64,000 bases of DNA from Diphasiastrum complanatum (taxonomy: Eukaryota; Streptophyta; Lycopodiopsida; Lycopodiales; Lycopodiaceae): positions 1 through 64,000 of the forward strand of contig MU832535.1 in assembly GCA_029204225.1 (NCBI GenBank), read 5' to 3'. Positions 24,561 to 35,694 of this stretch are shown here, in pieces (the stretch's first letter is position 1; each line of letters starts with the position of its first letter). The notes under the pieces were generated by a model that was not told where the DNA came from, searched no databases, and saw only the letters and a list, made by a program, of their open reading frames with translations. The position numbers and the translations under genes were made by a program.

Positions 24561-26130
24561 TCAACGGATTATGCCACCAGCATCTCGATACTGCTTGTGC
24601 ACAACCTTCTTAAATTCTGAAAATTTGAATCGCAGAAAAGCCATAATAAGAAGAAGCTCTACAAAGGCAATGTAGTTAGTGTGCTAAATATTGCAAACCT
24701 TACAAAAACTTACCCTCCTGGTTGCTCCAAAGTGCTGCTGCATTATTATTCAATGGGCTGTCATTGTTGGGTTCTGCCATAGAAAACAAAAGTACAACTT
24801 GTGTCATATTTCTCACAACAGAAGAGCATTGGAAACGCAAGGTATCAAAATACAAAGCAGGCCAAAACTAAAACTACAAACCTCCAAGGAGGCTCTGAAT
24901 TGAAAGAAGAACAGTTCTGATGTCGTATGCAGAAGACCATTTATCCTGCAAAACAACTTGGAGACATCAGATGCTCTGTGAAGAAGGCATTGCCATGTTT
25001 TGCTACATACATAGAAAAACCAATGTCCAACATACAGTCGTACCTGAAGAATGTCCAGACAAATGTTTCCATACTGATCAACATTCGGATGGAAGCACAA
25101 TGTCTCAAACTTAACAAGAGGTGGCTTGAAGGGGTACTCTGTAGGGAATCGAAGACTAAGCTTATATGAAAGACCCTCATACACTGTCCCTGAACTGCCT
25201 TTTATTGTTCCGATCCAGGAAAAAATATTCTCACCATCCGGAAATGCAGAAATTCCAGGGTCCCCTCGAGTCTGCATATAGGAACTTATTGAGCCAAAAG
25301 GTAATTTTCTATCCAAAAGAGAAATTATTAACTCAATGGCTTCTTAATGACCATAACCCTGCAAAAAGATCTAAGACGACCCGCATAAGAAAGAGCCACT
25401 TTGAGCTCTATCTGTTTTCAGATTTCCACCAGGTTAGTTGCCATAAAATTATCGCAAGGCCGAAATGAGCATAGCAAAAAGAAGACAATTCCCAATAGAC
25501 TTACCATGAGTGACATGAGCTCTGACTGTAATCTGCACATCAGTTTAGTCTTGTTACTAATCATTTTACCACCTTGTGCCAGATATTAGCGTAAAAGAGA
25601 AGAAAGACTATGTTAAAACAAAGAGAACTCATAAAAAGGCCTTCTAAAACTCATCCCTCCAGGAGTAAATAGTATGCCAAAGGCAGTTGCCATATAATAG
25701 TCTCGAAAGTTTGTAAGAATGCAAAATAAAACAAACTGTATTCTGATTGAACAACACGGACACGAAAAAGAACGGTTTCGTACTTGTACGAACAAGCAAA
25801 TGAGCAAGAAGCGAAGGGTCATAAGATAGCTATACAATTATCAGGCACAGCTCACCACGTTCATACTTTAATACCATTATTTCTAGGCTGAGAGACAAGG
25901 GCTCTAGAAGCTGAAAACAAACGCTAAAACCACAAATCAAAGAACTCAAGGTTGTACTAACTGACTATTTCACCATCTCAATGCAGATACACAGACCTTC
26001 GAGATACAGAATGGCTGTCCACGGGCTGTGATAGGGGCTTGGAGTGCTTAGCGGTAGTAGGGTTAGCTCCAATCGTGTTGCTAACCCTCTGCTGCCCGTC
26101 GATAGCCTCGTTTCCTCCAGCGAAGCTCAT
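24561..26130 (-). CDS. UBC19/20-like: E2 ubiquitin-conjugating enzyme, UBC19/20 (E2-C) type, six exons
   Basis: Exons on the minus strand: 26,130-25,997, 25,532-25,505, 25,271-25,044, 24,945-24,882, 24,773-24,714 and 24,616-24,561. Together 570 bp: 189 codons plus TGA with all phases consistent and GT-AG introns of 97-464 bp. It encodes a short variable N-terminus (MSFAGGNEA), helix 1 ([11 protein letters not shown]), [29 protein letters not shown], the HPN motif and catalytic Cys125 in GNICLDIL, then [24 protein letters not shown] and a C-terminal [18 protein letters not shown]. Members of this class are known as E2 partners of the anaphase-promoting complex, degrading mitotic cyclins. The GGGPG before ISAF is RGDPG here. 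All key residues are present; probably functional, and the only clear host gene in the window. Confidence 0.93.
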
Positions 26131-26553
26131 CTTAGCTACAAAATCCAACAGCAACCTCCAGTACTACGCAAAAATGCCAGAAACCTGCCAGTTTCCTCTC
26201 GATCCCAAACCCCAAAGCCTTCCAAAAACTGCAACAAGATGCTAAGAGGCTTTTCACAATTATTGTTCACAGTTTTGAAGGGATCAATCCTTGAACAGAA
26301 ACAGGATTCCAGCCTCCCACTGCCCAAATCGCCTGTTCTTGCTAGCGATCCAGCGAGCAGGAGAGCGATCGATCATCGAACAAGAAAAGAAGAAAGAAGA
26401 GAAAGAAGCGAGAGAGAAGAGAGCGTTGGAGGCGCCTCCGGTTGCAGGAAGGCTTAAGTAGAGTAGATTGGTTAAGTCGGTGGCGGCATGTAAATTCTTC
26501 TCAGGGAGGAGGGATGCGCGTCCTTTGTTGGAGGCAGCGCATCTAGGTCCACT

Positions 26554-26564
26554 GGACCGTTGGA
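26554..26564 (-). promoter_or_regulatory. Possible mitosis-specific activator (MSA-like) motif upstream of the E2 gene
   Basis: On the minus strand the sequence TCCAACGGTCC matches the MSA consensus YCYAACGGYYA at ten of eleven positions. It lies about 425 bp upstream of the start codon. MSA sites bind three-repeat MYB factors and drive G2/M transcription in plants, which would suit an APC-linked E2. One copy can occur by chance. A pyrimidine-rich (minus strand) leader-like stretch lies at 26,380-26,425. Confidence 0.4.
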
Positions 26565-26729
26565 CTTACGGTCCCCTCGAAGAGGGCAGTTTTTGAATTA
26601 AACAACATCCTTCCTTAATTCAATTTAGTTGAGAAAAAAGAAGAAGATTTGGTTATAATTTGTGGAAATAGGAAGGGATCATAATTTGTTGTTTTCGTGT
26701 CCGGTTTTAACATATTGAATTTTTTATTT

Positions 26730-28706
26730 TTATTTTTTATTTGTCTAGGGGCATGCCACATTTTTTTTTCTTGTTTAAAAACTAGAGTTGGCTTTCTTTG
26801 TTTTGGGCTTTTTGGAAGGGTACCTTTAGACATGCCAAGAGGGAGATGATGTTCACAATGAACTACTCCATCTTTTGATTTATGTTGAAGATGCGGTTGG
26901 GGTAGAGCATGCTTTTCTAAGATTCCACGCATAATAGCAAGTCCCCGTCTTGAATTTGTGCGTTGTTTTAATGTATCTGTGTTCCCATGAAATTTATAGA
27001 CAATATTGTTGCGTGCCTCTGAGACTATCTACCAAAACAATCCATGGAAAACTCCCAATAGATCTTGAAATGCCTTTGAACATAATGTTTTACCTAAAAC
27101 TACATGTTTAAGTCTTAAACAGAGTTCTTCCCAAATATTCATGCAATGTTCGAATTATCTCGTGCCTTCAAAAAACACCCGAACATTTGTAAAAGGTAGT
27201 TATGTCTATCCGATCCTCGCTTTCTCCATACACTTAGTCTCAATTCTTCACATTCTTTGTAAGTGATTTTGCGTATACATAATTTCTTACAACAAGGCTG
27301 CATCAAAATTCCTTTTATATGTTCTGGCGATAAAATAGAATCTGCCTTCTTCAGAGTGATGAATGCAAGCACAGGCTTTCTTTTGCAGTTTCGAGAAGCT
27401 CCAAAAGATTCAAAACTTGGATCATGTTGCATTGGACTCTCAAAACTTTTCTCGTGTGATTGACCAACTCTTGATATAGATTCTTTTAACATTTCATTCC
27501 AATTACCTATCTCGTCGACTTCATCAAAATCAAACATAGAAAAATCTGAATCATGTTGTCTAGAAGCAGTAGAAAGCAATGCTGTAGAGGATGCACCTAT
27601 TGTCTTCTTGGATTGTCTTGCCATTTGAGAAAGTCTATGACCGTGACTGTCGATGATAGCATTCGCTTGACATGGATTGTAGTGTCCATTTTCCACATGA
27701 ACGTTTCTCATATGCATCAATAAATTTTTACTAGACCCATTTCGCCGAGATACATTATTGTTAACCACATCGTCTATCCCAGTTAGGATGTCTGAATTGT
27801 ATGTCAATCGTGCCAGATCATAACCAATTACATCGTCCATGCCTGTCAAAACATCAGAGTTGAACAGAGCTGGTCTTGATGCATTGCTACCAGTCACATC
27901 ATGAGCATTGATATCATCCACACCGGTGAGAACATCTGAACTAGACCTAATCTGTTTGAAGTTTGCACTATTATTATGATTGACATCTTCCACACCAGTG
28001 AGGAAATCAAAATTATATGTTGTTTTTGTTGATATTCTTTTGTCGTGATTGAAGGTAGTCGTACATTGCATACGTGTTGATGATCTGTTGTAATTGCGAT
28101 CGTAATAAGTGTAATACTCATTCATTGTCTCGTCGAACGATACGTGCCTAGCATTCGTAGCATGTAAAAAAGTTTCGATACACACCATATCATCGATTTA
28201 TTTGGTGAGTAAAATGGGACTTTGTCATTTGCCTTGGCATTTTGAATGGTTCCTTCATTTGTTATCGATATTAATTTTATAGTGGCAAACAACTGATTTT
28301 TGTCAAAACTGCAGTAACCTTTGAAGCTAGCTCAACAAACTATATTTCCATCAAAATCCATACAATCAACAATATCATTGTTGTTATAAATATGACATGC
28401 CAAGACTGCAAGATCGTCAATCTTCACCACGTCATTGTTATCCCACAATAATCTGTTTGCCATTAAGTCCAACAAATTATCATAAATGTCTGCAAGATGA
28501 GTGATACCCGTCTGTGGGTATGGCAATGGACAATCCATCTTGAACACTTTTGATATACTCACCATGCATTTATTTGTGCCAATTTCGCGAAAGAAACACA
28601 TCTGGCTTGGTTCGGTACTCAAAATTTGACCAAATGCAACGACTTTTTTTTTATATAGCAAGACAACGCGGACATTTTTTTCACGATCGTTTTCCATTGC
28701 AAGCCC
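26730..28706 (-). pseudogene. N-terminal half of a DUF7869-type transposon protein
   Basis: Three coding blocks on the minus strand. (1) 28,706-28,332 starts after an acceptor-like GTGTGTGTAG and reads GLAMENDREKNVRVVLLYKKK...LPYPQTGITHLADIYDNLLDL. (2) 28,188-27,139, 349 codons, has four copies of (S/F)D(V/I/F)LTG(V/M/I)(D/E)D(V/I) and ends with CCKKLCIRKITYKECEELRL. (3) After a frameshift near 27,150, GKTLCSKAFQDLLGV and FHGNTDTLKQRTNS run to about 26,730. As I recall the family, the CC..C, CSKAF and HGN series precedes the QLDN/GHTH core in DUF7869 proteins; that core is missing here. At least one stop and one shift: a pseudogene, or a spliced gene truncated at its 3' end. Confidence 0.55.
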
Positions 28707-28859
28707 TACACACACACAGAGAAATTATGATGTCAACATACATTGGAACATACATACATACATAGATATAAATTTATAACACACAATGTAAATAGTTGGA
28801 TAAATATACCCAGGTTTTGAAATTGTTTGAAATTATCTTGAAATAGTGTTATGTAGTTT

Positions 28860-29690
28860 AAATATCTGTATAAAATATTAGTGGATCTTCCTTAGCCTTT
28901 CGCCATTGGTCCTTAAAGTTTGGCCCTTACCCCTTGCCACTTGGTCCTCAACCATTGGACTATAGTCCTTGGTCGTTAGCCCTTAATCCTTAGATCTTGG
29001 CACTTAGCCCTTAGTAATTGGACCTTAGCCCTTATATCTTGGCCCTTAGCCAGTTGGCCCTTAGTATTATCCTGTAGACATTGGCCCTCGACCCTTGGCT
29101 AGTTGGCCCTCAGTCCTTAGACCTTGACCCTTAGTTGTTGGCCCTAATATCTAGGCCCTTAGCCCTTACCCCTCAGCTAGTTGGCCCTTAGTCTTAGCCC
29201 TTAGATGTTGGCCCTCGACCCTTGGTCCTTAGCTAGTTGGCCCTCAGTCCTTAGCTAGTTGGCCCGAGTCAATCTTTAGCTAGTTGGCCCTCAGTCCTTA
29301 GCCAGTTAGCCCTTAGTCCTTAGGCCTTTACCCTTAGCTGGTGGCCCTAAGTTCTTAGCCGCCGACACTTAGCCCTCGGTAGTCGGCAATTGGCCCTTAG
29401 CTCTTGCCTCTTGGCCCTTAGTTCTTGGTCATTGGGTCTCGACCCTCAGTCCTAAGCCAGTTCGCCCATGGTCCTTAGACCATGATCCTTGACCCTTACT
29501 TGTTGGCCCTCGATTATTTGTCCCTAGACCTTGACCCTTAGCCGTTGGAGCTTAGTTCTTAGCTGCTGGCTCTTAGCCCTTGGTTATCGGCAATTAGCCC
29601 TTAGCCCTTGACTCTTTGCCCTTGGACCAATGCCATATCCATAGGCGATTAGTCCTTAGCCCAAGGCCCTTAGTCCTTGACCTTAAAGGC
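28860..29690. repeat. Degenerate CCCTTAG/TTGGCC minisatellite
   Basis: About 830 bp made almost wholly of the words TTGGCCC, TTAGCCC, CCTTAG, AGTCCTTAG and TAGCTAGTTGGCCC in shifting order, with a 7-14 bp period. It is not a telomere repeat. It ends in a T-rich AT desert. Confidence 0.85.
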
Positions 29691-30900
29691 TTTTTTTTCT
29701 TGTAACTTGCATTATTGTTTTTCATTATTCTTTTAAAGTTTTGTTTTTTTCTTAGCTTTATATATTTTATTTTTAGTAGCTGTTTTTTGATTAACTTTTT
29801 AATATGTTTTGTACTTTTTTATTCTCATTAATTTTTTTATTTTATTGTATTTGTTAATATTTTTTTTTGTAATTTTAGTTTTAAATTATATTATTGATAC
29901 ATTTATTTTGAAATTCTATTTTGTTGTATTCCATTTTTATATATCTAATTTATTGTGCTATTTTGTATTTTATTTATCTATAGTTTTATTTTAATATTTT
30001 ATTAAATAATCAACTTTTTAAATTTTTATGATTTCTTAATAGATATATTCGATTTTTTTGATGATTTGTTGATACTTATAATATTTTTGTTATTGATATA
30101 TTTTTCTAGTTATTTTATAATTATTTTGATTATATTCAATTTTCTTTGTATTATTAAAGTTATTTTATATTTTAGAATTTATTCACTTTTTTGAATATTT
30201 AATCTATTAATGTTATGATTATGTGATGTTATTTGTATATTCTTTTAATTTCTTTCAATTGTTTATTCTTGTAATTTGTTTATTCTTTTATTTATTTTTG
30301 GGTTGTATAAATTTATGATTTTTATTTAGTAGACATTTAGTGTTATTCATCATTTAATTCTACTAATTTTCACTTTTATGTTTTGAGAAGTTATTTATGT
30401 CTTTATGTTCTGTGTGCAATTTTTAATTATATGTCTTTCAAAAAACAAGGAGAGGAGAGCACAAGAAAAAGACAACAATTATTCCATAAGTATTTCTAGA
30501 AACATGACAGAACTCATGAGTATATATAAATTCTGAAATCGTCCATTTCCAAGAATTGTGGCTAAAGACCCACATTACAATAAGATGCTTTCCCAAAATG
30601 CCAAAATCAATTAGATTTGTTTTTTTATGAGTTCAACACGTTGTTGACACGTGGCAATTCATATATCCCATAAGCAAATGAACATCTATCCACAAAGATA
30701 GATAAACCTCCTCCCCATCTCAATAGTTATTTTTGTTACATAATTTAGAAACCTCAAGCTCCAAGTTTTTTTTTTTCATGTTCTGATTTTTACTTCTCTT
30801 AAAGTTTCAAAGCATCCATTTACTTGCAAGGAAAAGTCTGATTCAATGGTATTATTCATTCAATTTTGCTGGGGGATAAGTTATAAATTTATAATAAAGA
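29690..30900. other. Very AT-rich desert
   Basis: Long T-rich and TA-rich sequence with no coding or RNA feature. A 61-codon frame at 29,809 is Phe/Leu/Ile only and is composition noise. Confidence 0.5.
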
Positions 30901-30929
30901 CCATTTTTATTAATTAAATTGTTGGAAAA

Positions 30930-31029
30930 AAAACTCAGAGGTTCTGAGTGTTTCATTTTTTGTTTAAAAAAAATTCAGAACCTCCCGTCGCGGCAGGAGG
31001 TTCGGAGTGTTCCATTTTTTGTTAAAAAA

Positions 31030-31077
<48 letters not shown>

Positions 31078-31175
31078 ATATATCTGCCATATATTAAATA
31101 TATGTATACAAATATGTGATATAAACATTCTATTTAACAATTGTTGCCAGAACCTCCCGCCGCAACGACGGGCAC
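30930..31175. repeat. GAACCTCC inverted and direct repeats around an AT microsatellite
   Basis: GAACCTCC (30,978-30,985) and GGAGGTTC (30,996-31,003) form a hairpin with loop CGTCGCGGCA. The text CAGAACCTCCCGYCGC recurs at 31,148-31,163. A direct repeat of GGTTC-GAGTGTT-CATTTTTTGTTAAAAAA lies at about 30,939 and 31,000. This may be a small DNA-transposon end. No target duplication was seen. Confidence 0.55.
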
Positions 31176-31185
31176 TCTTTACTAG

Positions 31186-31234
<49 letters not shown>

Positions 31235-31252
31235 GTATATGTATTACATAGC

Positions 31253-31300
<48 letters not shown>

Positions 31301-31324
31301 TATATATATATATATATATATATA
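31032..31324. repeat. (AT)n and (AC)n microsatellites
   Basis: (AT)n at 31,032-31,074 and 31,190-31,228; (AC)n at 31,256-31,298, continuing into (AT)n to 31,324. Confidence 0.95.
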
Positions 31325-31329
31325 CTAAA

Positions 31330-32200
31330 TACATATATATTTGACAAAAGGGATTGAAGTCTCTCGGAGACACTAATCTCAATGATTCAAGATGCCCAAT
31401 TCTTGGTGAGCCCTAAAATAGTGTGCAATTAAAAAATGAACACCATTCATTCGACCTTCCATCATATGAATGCATTTTATAGCTCTCAAAGATGACAATA
31501 CTTGAGATGATGTAACAGTTCGACCATGGTTACCAAAAACAAAAAACTTGTCTTTCAAATGAGAAACAGGATTGGATCAAAACCAAAAGATCGCATGTGT
31601 TAGGATTTCAGAGGTAGATTGTCACATCCATTCTTGGCAAGGTACTATAGGAGCAAGAGGAAAGGATGAGACATATTGATCAAACAACTTGTACATCAAG
31701 TGAATAAAAAACTACAGAGTTGGGAAGAAAGAAAAAGGAAGAACCCTAGAGGTAAGAACAAAGGATTCCATTTCAATTTGAATAAATAAAAAAATGTCTA
31801 GTTTTAATTATTCAACTTCTGCTATTTGGGATTAGTAAATATGTTCTTCAATAGAGCATGGATACTAAATGGAGAAAAGAACTTTGGGTAAAACTTTCTG
31901 TTCATGATCTATGGGTAAAATTTTGGTAATTCAAAATAAATACGAAAGCCATATAATAAATCTTAGTGCGGTTCTGCTCATCGATGATGTTTTTTTAGGT
32001 GGATTGACAGGAGAAGAGGAGAACATATGGGGTGGGCGGAGTGCGGGTTTGCTCTCTAATGGTTAAAAGCAAATTGTTTGGGCAAGAGGCCGTTGGTTTA
32101 AGTGCTCGGGGAAGATGGGTGGGTGGGTTTTGCCATGTGACAAAAAAGGGGCGAGGGAGTGTTAAAAAAAGATATGCTCTTGCCCTTAAAAGCCTTAGTT
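31330..32200. other. Gene-free AT-rich stretch
   Basis: No recognisable coding, RNA or repeat feature. Confidence 0.4.
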
Positions 32201-32213
32201 CTTTTTTTTTTGG

Positions 32214-32214
<1 letters not shown>

Positions 32215-32246
<32 letters not shown>

Positions 32247-32264
32247 GGGGGGAGGGGGGGGGGG
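32215..32264 (+). repeat. Poly-G tract (31 pure G, then T-G6-A-G11)
   Basis: Fifty bases with only two non-G interruptions, flanked by poly-T on the left (32,200-32,210). It can fold as G-quadruplexes. An open frame through it gives poly-Gly and is not a gene. Confidence 0.95.
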
Positions 32265-32623
32265 AATTTCTTTCTTGATGGGGACTTTTTTTTGTCTCCT
32301 TTTAAAAAAAAAAACTTAATTCATGGGAAGCCAAAAAGCTCCTTCACCTTCTTTTGTTTTATGGAGAGTGGGAGTTCACATTTTTTTTGTTTTATGGAGA
32401 GTGGGGGTTCACATTTTTAAGTGGATTTACATTCATATTTTTTTTATGAGAGATTTACATTTAAGAAAAAGTGTATGTGTGTGCGTGCGTGCGTGGGGGG
32501 GGAGTAAATATTGATATATTTACTTTTAATGAAATGGAGACACACACACATTTTAACCTTCTTCATTCTTTTTAGGGGCATGGAGGGACCTCCCTCCCTC
32601 TATGGGTGGTTGGTCAGCTTGTG

Positions 32624-32627
<4 letters not shown>

Positions 32628-32690
<63 letters not shown>
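32628..32690. repeat. (GA)n microsatellite
   Basis: About 63 bp of pure GA, one of three long tracts with purines on the plus strand. Confidence 0.95.
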
Positions 32691-32694
<4 letters not shown>

Positions 32695-32784
32695 CCGTGG
32701 AAAAGAGAGAAGGAGAAAAAAGGACTCTAGACTCTATACTTCATACAATATATCTCATCCACAAAGGGTTTTTTATATGGAGAT

Positions 32785-33000
32785 GTGTGTGTGTGCACGT
32801 GCGTGCACATGTGCGCACACACACACACACACATTTGTTGTGTCGAGGGTCACACACACACAACGAACACGCGCACACGCACGCACACACACACACACAC
32901 ACACACACATGCGTGGGCGGACGCACGCACGTGTGCACACACACACACACTCACTCACTCACTCACTCGTGTGTGCGTGCATCTGTGTGTGTGTGTGCAT
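32785..33000. repeat. Mixed (GT)n/(AC)n/(TCAC)n simple repeats
   Basis: Alternating purine-pyrimidine runs (GTGTGTGCACGTGCGTGCAC, then AC runs, then CACTCACTCACT) with CG steps. Such sequence can adopt Z-DNA. Coding frames through it are Thr/His or Val/Cys artefacts. Confidence 0.9.
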
Positions 33001-33439
33001 GCACGCGTGTTCCAAATCCCCCCTCCCCCTCTATTTTTCTTTTTTTATTGTGTCTTTTACTCCCCTCACCTCATCCCCCTCCTTTTTTTTTAATTGTGCA
33101 TTTTTTGACCCATGAATAAAAGCTTGCGGGTAACAATTTAGGAGTTAAAGCTAGTGAGTTTGGGCTTGTGGTTAAATACTCCTGAAAATGGCGGGCCAAG
33201 ATAGGAATCTGAAGGATTAAAAAAAAAAAACCAGTTTAAGGTAGTCAAGAAAAAATTTTATGTTTATGAATTATGGGTAAAACTTTGATAATTTAATAAT
33301 AAAAAAGAAAGCCAAGTAATAAAGATTATTGGCTAAAGTTTAAAGCACATTGAAGTGTGTGAAGAAAATAAAACCTTAACTTCAAACTTTAAGTATTTGA
33401 ATTTAGTACGTGCGAGGGAGGGGGTGAGGAATCTTTTTG

Positions 33440-33955
33440 GGGTCTTCCAAAAAATCGAGTTCGTCCAAAAAATCGAGTTCGTCCAAAAATTCGAGCCTCA
33501 AAAAATTCGAGTTCGTCCAAAAATTCGAGTCTAGAATATTTTGAGTTCCTCCAAAAATTCAAGTCTAAAACAATTCGAGCCTAGAAATATTCGAGTCGAC
33601 TAAAAAAATTCGAGTTCTTACGAAAATTTAAGTTCATTGAATAATTCGAGTCTAGAAGAATTCGAGCCTCCAAAATTCGAGTCGTTCCCAAAAATTCGAG
33701 TCTAGAGAAATTCTAGCCTCAAAAAATTTGAGTCGAGTGAAAATCTCTAAAAATTCGAGTTTCGAGTCTTGAATTTTTGAAGACTCGAATTTTTGGAGAC
33801 TCGAATTCTTCTCCAAAAATTCGAAACTCCAAAAATTAAAGTCTCCAGAAATTCGAGTTTCGTGTCTCCAAAAATTCGAGTCGCCAAAAATTGAAATCTT
33901 CAAAAATTTGAGTTTGGAGAGAGAAATTTTTGGTAACACAAAATTTTCGAGGCTC
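33440..33955. repeat. AAAAATTCGAGTC minisatellite
   Basis: About 500 bp of short units AAAATTCGAGTC/TCCAAAAATTCGAG with substitutions. Near 33,770-33,810 the unit also occurs in the reverse orientation (GACTCGAATTTTTGGA), giving local hairpins. It abuts a (CT)n tract and then a Copia fragment. Confidence 0.85.
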
Positions 33956-33967
33956 AAAAATTTCGCG

Positions 33968-33971
<4 letters not shown>

Positions 33972-34053
<82 letters not shown>
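33972..34053. repeat. (CT)n microsatellite
   Basis: About 82 bp of pure CT between the TTCGAG minisatellite and the Copia fragment. Confidence 0.95.
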
Positions 34054-34058
<5 letters not shown>

Positions 34059-34188
34059 TTGCAATAAAATCTCTCTCGAAAATTGCTCATGACAAATTCT
34101 CTTTTGAAAAATTCGCAAAAAAATTCTCTTTCTTTCTCGAAAATTTTTCTCCCTCTCTTTCGAAAAATTCGCAAAAAGTTTTCTCCCA

Positions 34189-35690
34189 GATGTACTTTTT
34201 GATGAATATTTCCAAGCCAAAGGAAAGGTGACTTCCAACAACACTCAACTTGTCAAGGATCATGCTATGGCTGAGGAGGAGCTTCATGAAGATGAAGATC
34301 AAGAAGAGCTTACTCAAAGTCCAAGGGTGCCAAGAAGATCAACAAGAACAAGGATTGAGCCATCAAGGCTCACTTATAGTGACAAAGGGGAGCAAAGGGA
34401 AGATTCTCAACTATTTAACTCTTACACTTTCTTGACTACTTTGCTTGATGAACCAACTAGTTTTGAGGAAGCAAATAAGTCTCAATATTGGAGGAAATCT
34501 ATGCAAGTAGAGATTGATGCATTAATGGAAAATCAAACTTGAAAGCTTGTTGATCTACCTTATGGAAAGAAGTCTCTTACTTGTAAATGGATATATAGAT
34601 TGAAATATAATCAAGATGGTTTCATTCATAAGTATAAAGCTAGACTTGTAGCAAAAGGTTTTTTGCAAGTCAAAGGCATAGAGTATGATGAAACCTTTGC
34701 ACCTGTTGCAAAGCTTGTAACCATTAGATTAATCATATGTCTTGCCACTTCTTTCAAATGGGAGCTCTTCCAACTTGATGTGACAAATGTTTTCTTGAAT
34801 GGATTCTTGGAAGAGAAAATCTACATGTGCCAACCCAAGGGCTTCATCAAAGATGGAGAAGAAGACAAGGTGTGTTTCTTGAAAAAGAGTCTTTATGGAC
34901 TCAAGTAAGCACCAAGAGCATGGTACTCTAGATAGCATTCCTATCTTATTTCCATTGGATTTTTTGTAAGATCTTATGAACCATCATTGTACTACAAATG
35001 TAATGATGGAAAGATCATTATCTTAGTTTTATATGTTAATGACATTATACTCACAGGAAATGATCTAGATGGAATAAAAAATGTAAAAATTTCCTTGTCT
35101 AGTGAATTTAAGATGGTAGATCTAGGACTTCTAAAAGTTATACTTGGAATAGAAGTCACTAGAAGTAATGATTTTACTTTCATATGTCAATCTAAGTATT
35201 CTAGATCAATCTTAGCAAAATTTGGCATGATTGATTGTACAGGAGTTGAAACTCCCATGGAACTAAGTGTAAAAATTTCTAAGGAAAGTAATGAAGCATC
35301 CTTTGAGGACATCACTACCTATAGAATGCTTATTGGTTCCTTGATATACTTAACCGTCACTAGACCTGATCTTAGTTTTTGTGTTGGCAAATTGAGTCAA
35401 TACATGCAAAGTCCATTAATATGTCATTGGAAAAGTGCAAAAAGGGTGTTAAGGTATATTTCGGTTACAAAAGACTATGACATAGTTTATGAAAGGACTA
35501 ATATTTGTTTGAGAGCATACTCAGACTCAAGTTTTGTAGGTGACAAGATGGATAGAAGATCCATAAGTGCATTTGCTACATTCTTATGTGGAGGAGTCAA
35601 ATCTTTTGGCTTTCCAAAAAGCAAGATACCATCTCTCTTTTATCAACAGAATCCGAGTATTGGATAAAGCTAAACATGATGACCAAAAAA
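34189..35690 (+). pseudogene. Ty1/copia reverse transcriptase and RNase H relic
   Basis: A single frame from DVLFDEYFQAKGK (end of integrase) runs through a linker (RVPRRSTRTRIEPSRL), RT start (KYKARLVAKGFLQ, YDETFAPVAK), FQLDVTNVFLNG, KSLYGLK and the active site LYVNDIILTG. It continues through LLKVILGIE, TRPDLSFCVGKLSQYM and RNase H (AYSDSSFVGD), then STESEYW after a shift near 35,635. Catalytic YVDD is YVND. Stops at 34,540 (Trp of NQTWKLV to TGA), 34,906 (Gln of LKQAPRAW to TAA) and 34,933 are transitions. Gag, protease, most of integrase and both LTRs are absent; the 5' side is replaced by simple repeats. A dead fragment of a family different from element A. Confidence 0.9.
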
Positions 35691-35694
35691 AAGA

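Noticed and set aside
24813-25316. A 167-codon uninterrupted frame as the whole E2 protein
   Set aside because: It reads through introns at both ends ([10 protein letters not shown] after LDILQ is intronic). The six-exon model gives a full-length protein with consistent phases.
28860-29690. CCCTTAG array as telomeric DNA
   Set aside because: Units are irregular, mixed with TTGGCC, and lack the CCCTAAA/CCCTAA register.
32030-33180. Possible SINE with tRNA-like promoter boxes (CTCTCTAATGGTTAAAAGC, CTTGTGGTTAAATACTCC)
   Set aside because: Only loose A-box resemblance, no good B box, no tail or target duplication.
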